From: Marthasterias glacialis
Taxonomy: Eukaryota > Echinodermata > Asteroidea > Forcipulatida > Asteriidae
Direction: 5' to 3'
DNA length: 64,000 nucleotides
Assembly: GCA_911728455.2 (NCBI GenBank)
Contig: OU452232.1
Span: forward strand, 6,413,227 to 6,477,226
A program made the translations under genes and the position numbers. Below the pieces are notes generated by a model. It ran no database searches. It was not told the DNA's origin and worked only from the letters and a program-made list of their open reading frames with translations. Position 1 is the stretch's first letter; each line of letters opens with the position of its first letter. Below are positions 56,465 through 64,000 of the stretch, one piece after another.

Positions 56465-57654
56465 CTAAGGAAAAAAATTACAGAACAGACCTTAAAGGGA
56501 TTGTTTGAATCCTGTAGAATAATTCTGCAGAACCTGGAAATCATTGAGTGTACAGAGCTTATGAAGTCGAGGTAAAATTATCCAGAACCAGGCCTGACTG
56601 TGTTTAAACAACTTGTTGAAAACCAATTCAACACACTTTTATTTCCCATTCATAAAACACCTTTCTCTTAAAAACATCCAAAAACCTTTAAAAGTTGAAA
56701 ACAAATCTGACAGCTCACCTCGCTTAGGTCTGTGTTCAATTTATATCCATGTTGAGCGCCTCACGCAAGTTTCAAAATTGCGCGCACAAGATTCAAACTT
56801 GCGCGAGCCAAAATTGCACGGTACCATGGGGCTAGCAATGTAAACTGGGCTGTGCAATTTGCGCACTCTGCGCAATCGTCTGACAGCGCCCTCTATTGAC
56901 TCAATTTCCTCAGTCCATGTTTAAACGCTTTGTGCCATGCCTCTATCGCACGATGAAACATGGGCAAGTGATCTCCTCTCGACCAAGAAAATATGAAATT
57001 CATGCACTGTGAATGACAGAGCCTACAATCGGCACCAAATCTGGAACCAAGGCTGGATCTCCGGTTCACTCTGACTTGCCTCCATTGAGCCGCAACACAA
57101 TGAATAAAGAAACCTGGAAGTCTCTCCATGTCTTGTAATCCTCTTCTTAGAGCAAAAGGACAAAGGTCTGGTATCGGGGATTACAAAATAATGCCTGCAC
57201 CATAGCCACATATTGGCAAAATATTGGACACCATCTGTCCTGTTTGTGTGGGTGAAATGAAGCATTACACAGCAGTGGAATGCAAGAGGGGCCTTTGTTC
57301 CAGTATTCCGATTTTACACAATAGCGTGTTTTGTCGGCTATTTGCTGGCTCGAAAAAATATTTTTGTGGATACGCCTCAGCCAGCGCCAACTAGTTAAGA
57401 CCTTGATAATGTATAATACCTGTCAATGACTGTTTTCCTATAGAGTTTTCAAATACTGTCATCTCATATTTGAAAAATATCAAGTTCCTTTTTTATGGGG
57501 CGAAATTTTTCTTAAGTCATTTGCACAAGGTTTGAGGTTTACACCATGGGAAAATCTCTTTCAAGTAATGATTGCTCCGAGAAGAGCTGGTTGGTTACTA
57601 GAGGTTTCAACCAGTGTGCACAGTGCAAAATATCAAAGAGCAGCTTGAGGAGTC
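56465..57654. other. VPS13B intron, nothing recognised
   Basis: Intron between w5 and w6, apart from the MITE fragment near its end. A short CGCGC-rich stretch at 56,750-56,870 has repeated GCGC words, without further meaning that I can see. Confidence 0.5.
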
Positions 57655-57797
57655 AACAATGCTTTCCAATTGTCTTATTAGCAAAAATAAGCAGGATACC
57701 AGTCACAGACGGTACATGTGACATGGTATTTTGGCTAGTAAGCATAATTTTGTTGTGCTTAGTCACTTTATGCTTAAGCAGCTCTATGAAATTGTAT
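57655..57797. mobile_element. MITE family 1, partial copy
   Basis: Carries AGCAGGATACCAGTCACAGA and ends AAGCAGCTCTATGAAATTG. The left end is missing. Lies 43 bp from exon w5. Confidence 0.65.
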
Positions 57798-57839
57798 CTT
57801 GGTCGTGTTCTGGAGAAAGTTGAGTTGTCGTGTATTTAC

Positions 57840-58006
57840 CTGTCTTGTCTCCTTCCGTTTTGCCGAGCCGTAGTAAGGATGCTGGGCAGATGAGAAGAGT
57901 ACCTGAAGATTGAGTAGTGTGACGTGAGAGGAACGAGATGGTACCCATTCCTCCAGGGTGCTGATCTGGTCCGGTGTTGCCGATAGTCGTTTCTCGTCAA
58001 CAATCT
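57840..58006 (-). CDS. VPS13B: VPS13B-like exon w5
   Basis: Encodes EIVDEKRLSATPDQISTLEE, then VPSRSSHVTLLNLQVLFSSA, ending KRKETRQ. Members of the family have a similar A-T-P-x-Q linker before a new beta repeat. The acceptor is CAATTTTTCAG and the donor is GACAG|GTAAAT. The exon ends in phase 0 for w6. Confidence 0.88.
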
Positions 58007-58555
58007 CTGAAAAATTGAGCCATAATAAAATCAGAAGCTAGGAAACTTTGGTCAACTAGACTAGACCCACAATGTGTTACATTGCCAGACCTTTTTTTGT
58101 CTTTCAGGAAAGACACTTCAGAAAGGACAAACCCTTTTATATGGCAGACTACATATTACGTGTCATCCTTTATTTTGCCATATATTTACATGATTAACTG
58201 CCACCACGTTGGCGCGTCCTACATCATAAATTTTTGGATGGTGTACATTGATTTTTTCACGCTTAATTCGTAGCATCGTTCCCAAAATAGTTATTTCGCT
58301 GGTTCGTTCAAACTATGCAAGGTTTTGTCACGGCGTACACGTTTGCTGTCTGTTTGAAATCGTCCCCGTTGTTTAGAAAGAATTTTCAGAGTTTGGGGTG
58401 GATGAGTTTCCGTGTCTGTTTTGTGTTAATTGTGAAGAAAAAAAACATCTATCAAAGGACAAGGATCTACATGTGAGGTATATAAAACGTAATTATATTA
58501 CACACATAAAATGTACTTATTACTACAATAAAATTGTAATTCATAATAATTTTAC

Positions 58556-58756
58556 CCGGTCTTGGTGTGCTGTAGGGTTCATACTCATGATCCACAGCAC
58601 ACTGATGAAACTTCTGAAGCCGGTGAATGATGGCACTCCCGACGACCAGCTTGGCGGGGCTGAACAGGAACTGCTTGCAGGACATTTCCTTCATATCGAA
58701 GATCGGATCGGAATCATCGGCGCTGTGATGGGACGACCGGCTTGAAGAGTCACTCG
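58556..58756 (-). CDS. VPS13B: VPS13B-like exon w4
   Basis: Encodes a serine-rich linker (SDSSSRSSHHSADDSDP) followed by a conserved block with VGSAIIHRLQKF and VDHEYEPYS. The HEYEPYS sequence recurs in VPS13B. The acceptor follows a long T tract (TTAACAG) and the donor is CCGG|GTAAAA. Incoming phase needs one base and outgoing phase leaves one base, both satisfied. Half of a MITE related to the one at 62.5 kb lies just upstream. Confidence 0.9.
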
Positions 58757-58821
58757 CTGTTAAAAAAAAAAAAAAATACAAATCCTGTTGGTAAGTGATG
58801 ACGTTTTGGAGCCGGAAGCGT

Positions 58822-59152
58822 TACCTAAACAAATGGTATACATACATGTACATGAACATTCCTTCCTTATTTCAAATTTTAATTGCGCCATTTTCAAGGG
58901 TATTTTGGTGCATTTTGGGTTTTTTTATGCTAATGTAAATTTCCATATTCATGAGCATAAGTGAGATGTCATATCAGGCAGAAACCTCTAAACAAATGGT
59001 ATACATACATGTACATGAACATTCCTTCCTTATTTTAAATTTAAATTTTGCCATTTTCAAGGGTATTTAGGTGCCTTTTTGTTTTTTTTACGCTAATGCA
59101 AATTTCCATATTCATGCGCATAAGTGAGATGTCATATCAGGCAGAAACCACA
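58822..59152. repeat. ~164-bp tandem duplication
   Basis: AACAAATGGTATACATACAT, TTCAAGGGTATTT and CATAAGTGAGATGTCATATC each occur twice, 164-165 bp apart. Confidence 0.88.
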
Positions 59153-59651
59153 ATGTTGCAATTAGTTCATGCACAAAAAGTTGACAAAATTTGGGACTTT
59201 TCGCTGTCGTAAACCTTCTTTTCTTTAGTGATTTGTTGTGTCGTTCCGTCAGTTCATGGCAGTGAGCCAGTGAGCAAATGCTTTCTATAAGCAAATTTTG
59301 GGGCTCACAATTTCGACAGATTTGATAGGAAGCCACAGTGTCTCCCTGAAATGACATCACTGCAACAGCGCCCTCAGTTGTCCAGAAAAGCAGGGACAAT
59401 TTTGTATGTTTAAAGAAGCGCACTTTTCAATACAATCAACCCAAAAGGGGTGTCAATTAGTTTTCATACACTTAAGGGGGTTAGAAAGTTGCACAAAAAC
59501 ATGTTCCTAAGAAATATTCACTGCAGGGGCCCTTTAAGTATCTTATGTAAAACATCACAGTAATTTATCATAGAGGGTCAATAAAGGTTTATCAATTTGA
59601 AGTGTATACGTCACTTCTTTGTCAATTAATTTGAGCAAGAAGTTTGACCCA

Positions 59652-59831
59652 AATAGACCTTTATCATGCTGCCACCATCTTGGTCATGTGCCCTGCATCC
59701 AATAACAGTAATGGATGCTGATGTTCGTTGTTCAAAAAGGAACCTGACAATTTGCCCTTCCAGCCTCGGTTTGGTTACATTGATTTGAACGGGAGAAAAA
59801 AACAAGGGCTGCACCATGATAAAGGTCTATT
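59652..59831. mobile_element. MITE family 9, next to exon w3
   Basis: 180 bp with inverse ends AATAGACCTTTATCATG and CATGATAAAGGTCTATT. The right end lies 11 bp from the donor hexamer of exon w3. Confidence 0.88.
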
Positions 59832-59848
59832 GCAGCAGTGGCAAATAC

Positions 59849-60080
59849 CATTTCTATTGCCCATCCTTTCAGCTACAAACAGGTAGTCCGTCCACACTGC
59901 CCCAAACCGCTGAGTGGCCAACGCCTCACTGTACGTGTCCTGGTGCTGATCCCAGTCCAGAATGAAGGACGCCCTCTGCTGCTTGTTCTCGGGGCAGCTG
60001 GGATCAAACAGCGAGTTGGTGAGGTAGTTAGTGTACTTGTGGCTGTAGTCTGGGCTACCGCATTGTAAGAAGGGCGTGTC
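59849..60080 (-). CDS. VPS13B: VPS13B-like exon w3
   Basis: This is the exon that identifies the family. YTNYLTNSLFDPSCPEN and, downstream, ATQRFGAVWTDYLF match a stretch I recall as highly conserved in VPS13B (TNSLFD..SPEN and QRFGA..DYL). The acceptor is CGCCTTACAG. The donor AATG|GTATTT was preferred over nearer GT dinucleotides because only it leaves the single base needed by w4. A 180-bp MITE ends 17 bp beyond the exon, only 11 bp past the donor hexamer. Confidence 0.93.
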
Positions 60081-60194
60081 CTGTAAGGCGATAAATAAGA
60101 TAGAATAAGAACCTTGCATTCGGTCTTCATTTGTGTCAACTTAATAAAAGACCATCCACCCCAACCCCCTCAGTCCTAAGACCCTTCCCACCCC

Positions 60195-60290
60195 TCCAAC
60201 CTTTGCCCCGATTCACCCCCCCCCCCTGCACCTCCAGCACCCTACACCCGACCACAATCCATCCCCATCCCCATCCCCACTCCATCAAGG
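60195..60290. repeat. C-rich low-complexity tract
   Basis: CCCATCCCCATCC-like repeats and a nine-C run in the intron between w2 and w3. Confidence 0.8.
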
Positions 60291-60599
60291 TCCTGACATG
60301 TCAAAACCCTGACAGGTACTACAAAATCTTGGGACAAGAAAATGGACTAGCCAAGTGAAACACACAGGTCTTGGAAATCTGCCATAAAGCACAAACACAA
60401 AAGATCAGTGGGACGAATAAAAAACAACAACAAATGCAGACGATGGACTTAAGTGCCTACATCGAATTACAACCGAGAGAATGATGTGTTTGATCTTCAT
60501 TTGAATTTGCTGTGAGCGCCCTCTATGTCAGCAAACTGTTCAGCCATTGAGGGCGCTGATTTAGCTTGTGACGTCACAAGCAAGGGGTCTAGAGACTAA

Positions 60600-60790
60600 T
60601 CTCAACAGCTCGTTCCTGGGCGTTTAAACCATCCCAGCTATGGCCGCCGCACGCGCACTGACACACATGCATTGTGAATCCTCCATGCCGATTGGTACAT
60701 ATGCGTGTTAATACGCTAGTGTCAGGTTGCCAGCGCGTGACATGGCCATTGATACGGAAGCCATGTAAAGACGCCATTGTGTAAAATTGG
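60600..60790. mobile_element. MITE family 8, diverged
   Basis: Shares CCAGCTATGGCCGCCGCACG and GATTGGTACATATGCG with the 46.1-kb copy. Confidence 0.6.
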
Positions 60791-61139
60791 AATACCGGAG
60801 CAAAGGTCACCCGGCCATTCCACTGCTAAGCATGTACATTTACAGACCACACACGCACACACACACCCTCTAACACTTCGTTTCAACCACATAAAGACAA
60901 AACATGGTCTTGAATATTTTGCCATTTTCTGGCTATGAGAGTTGGTTTCCAGAACTTTTTCCATTTGTGCCAAGAAGATTACGAGACATCAAGAGGCTTC
61001 CACCATTGTTTATTCATTGTATTAAGTCAGAGTGAGCCGGGAATCCAGCCATGGTTCCGTGTTTAGTACCTATCCTATACCTTAGGTAACCGCCGATGTT
61101 TTGCAATTCCCTGTGCGATGTTTTGCAATTTCCCGTGCG

Positions 61140-61348
61140 TGAACTTGACATTTTTCTCGGTCAAGAAAACAAACCGGACGATCCAATAGAGAGAATCTTT
61201 CTTCTCTTGGCTTTGTCAAGTCAGGGTTTCTTTGTGCCAGCGGTACTCTCACAGAAAAATTATCCCTGCGATTCCGAGAAAATAATCCCGCCAGGGGGAC
61301 GGGACACACACAAAAAAAAAAGAATCCCAGTGGCAACTGGTTCAGATT
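61140..61348 (+). repeat. Dispersed repeat family 7, inverted
   Basis: GGGTTTCTTTGTGCCAGCGG and GGACGATCCAATAGAGAGAA are the inverse of the 44.9-kb copy. It ends at the donor side of exon w2, within a few bases of it. Confidence 0.65.
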
Positions 61349-61350
61349 AC

Positions 61351-61587
61351 CTGATCCAACAGTCTAGGGCTCACTCCGTCCCCATCCTCAGCCAATCCAC
61401 AAACACAATCTCCCATTACTGATGCGGTGATGTGACTGAAGCCCATCTGATGCACAAAGAAGAGTTCACCACGCATCAGAACCTCAATGGCTGACCCGGA
61501 CAGCTCCATTCTCAACAGAGGGTAGGTTTTGAGCTTCGGTGAGGGTGTGGAGTACACAGGGTGGTCGGTGGAGATTTCCTTTGACAG
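61351..61587 (-). CDS. VPS13B: VPS13B-like exon w2
   Basis: Phase 0 to phase 0, 79 codons, from LSKEISTDHPVYSTPS to SPRLLDQ. The acceptor is TTTGTTTCTAG and the donor is GATCAG|GTAATC. The segment SAIEVLMRGELFFVHQMGF corresponds to the VPS13B region in which the groove-forming beta repeats continue after the WAWSFVP linker. The frame joins w1 and w3 without correction. Confidence 0.9.
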
Positions 61588-61674
61588 CTAGAAACAAAAA
61601 AGAGTCAAAAATTAAATCATCCCAACTCCTTAACCCTCCTACGTTGTTTTTCTTTTTTTTATGCAAGTCACCAG

Positions 61675-61985
61675 ACACACAAGGCCAGTAAGCCACTTGT
61701 GGTGTGGGCTACAAATCAACTGTTTTCTCAGGGGCCGTTGCCACCTACTCCTGGGGCTGAAACAGGGTTACCCCCTTTACAGTCCGTAAGGATGTAGGCT
61801 TGGGTATCATCCATCAGAAGCCTGGCTGGTAGAGCAGAAAGCTCTACCTCCCTAAATTTTACGAAGCAATTATGGTTAAGTGCCTTGCTCAAGGACACAA
61901 GTGTCATGACCGGGACTCGAATTAACCACACTCTGATGACTCAGCCACCAGAGCTCGAGTCCGACGCACTAACACGACATGCCAC
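61675..61985 (-). mobile_element. SINE, inverted, second body type
   Basis: Inverse of the 24.43-kb element: CAGACACACAAGGCCAGTAA at its tail, GGGGCCGTTGCCACCTACTC, and the head ending CACTAACACGACATGCCAC. Confidence 0.82.
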
Positions 61986-62482
61986 AAAATTGATAATCAG
62001 CGTGTTTCTTGAGACAACCAACTCCTACCTCACTATGCCACAACAGTAGCATTTTGAGGCACACACACCCTGGTGTAGAGAGTAGAGCCATTGCCCAAAG
62101 TGCTTCAATGAGAGTGGTAAACTGGAGAAGTCACCAGCTGTGCTCAATCGCAATGGAATTTAGGCCACTGTAGGAAGAGATAAGGTTCTCAACCTTGGGC
62201 AAGTTCTGCAGTGGCAATCTGTGGCACTGATGGATCACATACAAATACTGTAACAGGAAAGTGTGGCATGGGTTACCTCACCGTTGTGTGCATAGCATTT
62301 AGGGGTGATTTGAGTATGCACCCAACTGTTTTCTCTTGTTGTTTAAAGTTTTCATTTAAAATTTCGGTGTACTCCATTTTATCAATTTTTTCTTGCCTAA
62401 TTTTATGTACGGGGTATGGGTGGGCACAGCTTTTTCGATGACACTGTTCTTGTTTTTTTGCCATCTTTGGGGATGCACCTAA

Positions 62483-62606
62483 CCTGTTGGTATGTGGTGA
62501 CGTTTTGGAGCCAGAAGTGCTGTGTAATGAATATTCATGTATATGTATGTTGACCATTCGTTTACACTGCACTTCCGGCTCAAAAACTTCATCACTTACC
62601 AACAGG
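62483..62606. mobile_element. Small MITE, 124 bp
   Basis: Inverse ends CCTGTTGGTATGTGGTGACG and ATCACTTACCAACAGG, with GGAGCCAGAAGTG facing CACTTCCGGCTC. One end is also found at 58,783-58,825. Confidence 0.82.
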
Positions 62607-62689
62607 ATAGGAGGGTGGACATTCAACTGGAAATCTTTCTAACAGCAGAGCTTTTGGTTGATACATTTTTACAATATATTTACAAAGTG

Positions 62690-62945
62690 GAGTGTCGTGG
62701 CCGAGCGGTTAAGATGACCGGACTCAAGTTCTGGTGCTGTTGGCAGCAGAGTGTGGGTTCGAATCCTGATCGCGGCACTTGTGTCCTTGAGCAAGATACT
62801 TTACCATAATTGCTTTGTCCTTCGGATGGGACATTCAGCCGTAGGTCCCATGTACTAGGATGGGTAGTGCACGTAAAAGAACCCAGAACACTTATCATGG
62901 AAGAGTAGGGGTTTACCCTGGTGTTTCTGGTTCACATGGCAAGCA
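62690..62945 (+). mobile_element. SINE, first body type
   Basis: Head GTGTCGTGGCCGAGCGGTTA, B box GGGTTCGAATCCTGATC, body CTTGAGCAAGATACTTTACC, TCCTTCGGATGGGACATTC and AAAAGAACCCAGAAC. Confidence 0.85.
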
Positions 62946-63065
62946 CCCTTATCTACAGGTTTCCTCAGGCTTGAGAGCTACAGTGATTAAGTTCACTTAT
63001 GAGGCATCCTAGGTTTCATTACCAGAAATATATAGTAATAATAATAATAATACACGTTTACAAAC

Positions 63066-63250
63066 CTTGAATGTAATGCGTGCTCTGTCGCAGTAGAGCC
63101 CCACTGATAATATCGGATCAGGCCTCGTCTCTCTTTTTCTTGTGCTCCCTTCCTCCTCATCTTCATAGTATAAGATGTCTGGCACATATGACCACGCCCA
63201 GGAGGCCCACCCTTCTGAGTCCATGGCGGGACCTTCCATTTTGGAAGACT
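63066..63250 (-). CDS. VPS13B: VPS13B-like exon w1 (first in window)
   Basis: First window exon of a VPS13B (COH1)-type protein, a bridge-like lipid-transfer protein of the Golgi and endosomal system. Upstream exons, including the chorein N-terminus, lie beyond the right edge. The acceptor is CTACTTACAG and the donor is CAAG|GTTTGT. The peptide contains GWASWAWSYVPDIL, matching the tryptophan-rich G-W-x-x-W-A-W-S-F-V-P stretch I recall from vertebrate VPS13B near residue 370. It then runs through an acidic and basic linker to SVGLYCDRARITFK. The exon starts with two bases of a split codon and ends in phase 0, which fits w2. The exon is followed in its intron by a short ATT microsatellite. Confidence 0.9.
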
Positions 63251-63284
63251 CTGTAAGTAGCATAATGGTTATCAAAAATCAAAC

Positions 63285-63400
63285 ACTCTTGTAAGTTTTT
63301 GCGGTGACACCATGTAATTATCTCTAATGAGTTGGGGTGGCTCTGAAAAGAACCGATCGTTTAACAACTCGATGTGTCGATCAGTATACTCCGATTGTCT
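63285..63400. repeat. Relict of the 77-bp minisatellite flank
   Basis: GGTGACACCATGTAATTATC, GGCTCTGAAAAGAACC and CGATGTGTCGATCAGTATA match the left flank of exon w8's intron at 52,480-52,560, suggesting a shared ancestor sequence. Confidence 0.6.
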
Positions 63401-63749
63401 TCAGGAGATTGCCATACTCTGATGCTGCATGCTGCTAAACAGATTGTTACAGCTGAGCAATCTTGTGCACCGGACTCAAGTTTTGGTGTCATTTGAGTCA
63501 CTGTAGGTAGAACTGGCTACTGACCCCTCCTACCAACATCACACGCGGCCAAAGGTATTCACTTGCCCACCAAAATTCTGCCAAAAACAGTGGGGAAAAT
63601 TCCGGTAAAGTAAGAAGAAAAAAAAAAATAAAAAGACGTTTTATTAGAAATTGGTACTGGTGTTTTCATCTGTGTAAAATTTTAGGCAAATCAACCCCTC
63701 CGTCCCCCTTAACCAAAGAGTCCACATAGGCCTATGTACGCGGCTACTG

Positions 63750-63905
63750 CTGCCACTCTCCCCACTGCGGTGCGGGGGTCAACTTGTAACTGTGTAAACG
63801 CCGCATTGCCTAAATTGCGCTCTACACTGTAAAACACACAGGAGCAATGACCCACAAAATGGCACAACCAAGATTATTGTGATGATGACGTCAGTTGAAT
63901 TGATG
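63750..63905. mobile_element. MITE family 2, diverged inverted copy
   Basis: Contains AAAATGGCACAACCAAGATTATTG and GATGACGTCAG in the opposite orientation to the copies at 12 and 41 kb, with GGGGTCAAC at the left. Confidence 0.55.
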
Positions 63906-64000
63906 ACAATAGTCATGTATAAACTTTTGAACCATCTAAAACCATTCAACTACACGGGTTATGTACATGTATGGTACATATTTGTGCACAAGACTGTGTA

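Larger units (their letters stand above)
63251..64000. other. VPS13B intron at right edge
   Basis: Upstream of exon w1. Contains the relict at 63,285 and the MITE near 63,750; no further exon was found before the window ends. Confidence 0.6.

Noticed and set aside
60131-60358. 75-codon Pro/His-rich frame
   Set aside because: Low-complexity C-rich intron sequence between w2 and w3; no splice signals support it.
1-64000. CRISPR arrays, bacterial operons, rRNA genes
   Set aside because: The tandem repeats have no spacer pattern, genes are intron-split, and no rRNA-like sequence was seen.

Overview
The window looks like animal DNA from a marine deuterostome, most likely an echinoderm and possibly a sea star. 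It is AT-rich, with many small introns, tRNA-headed SINEs, numerous short inverted-repeat transposons (MITEs), LINE tails and minisatellites. There is no bacterial gene organisation. The species assignment is an inference; the gene structures below are read directly from the sequence.

The backbone is one very large gene on the minus strand that runs through the whole window and past both ends. I assembled 25 exons (63,250 down to 1), joined by 23 GT-AG introns and one GC-AG intron. Reading phase agrees across every junction. They encode about 2,000 residues of a VPS13B (COH1)-type intermembrane lipid-transfer protein. The first exons begin just after the N-terminal chorein region, and the last lies before the expected C-terminal VAB region. 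Exons w1-w17 lie between 63.3 and 41.2 kb, and exons w18-w25 between 7.5 and 0 kb.

Between exons w17 and w18 is a 33.65-kb intron (7,521-41,174). It carries an antisense, plus-strand cluster of rhodopsin-family GPCR genes. There is one broken copy at about 11.1-11.8 kb and two intact single-exon copies at 21,670-22,650 and 32,363-33,352. The intact copies sit in two nearly identical ~10.7-kb direct repeats (unit A 15.17-25.93 kb, unit B 25.93-36.62 kb). A ~940-bp satellite (36.4-39.5 kb) follows. Fragments of an older unit (unit 0) lie at 8.0-12.0 kb and preserve the empty sites of transposons later inserted in A and B.

The most interesting signal is the contrast inside the GPCRs. The flanking DNA and the cytoplasmic half of the receptors are almost unchanged between copies. 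The extracellular and upper transmembrane half differs by more than 30 residues, with very few silent changes. This suggests a young, rapidly diversifying receptor family nested in a housekeeping gene's intron.

The remaining DNA is intron filled with repeats: at least a dozen MITE families, a SINE family with two body types, two kinds of LINE 3' end, a probable solo LTR, and minisatellites of 41, 77, 114 and ~121 bp.
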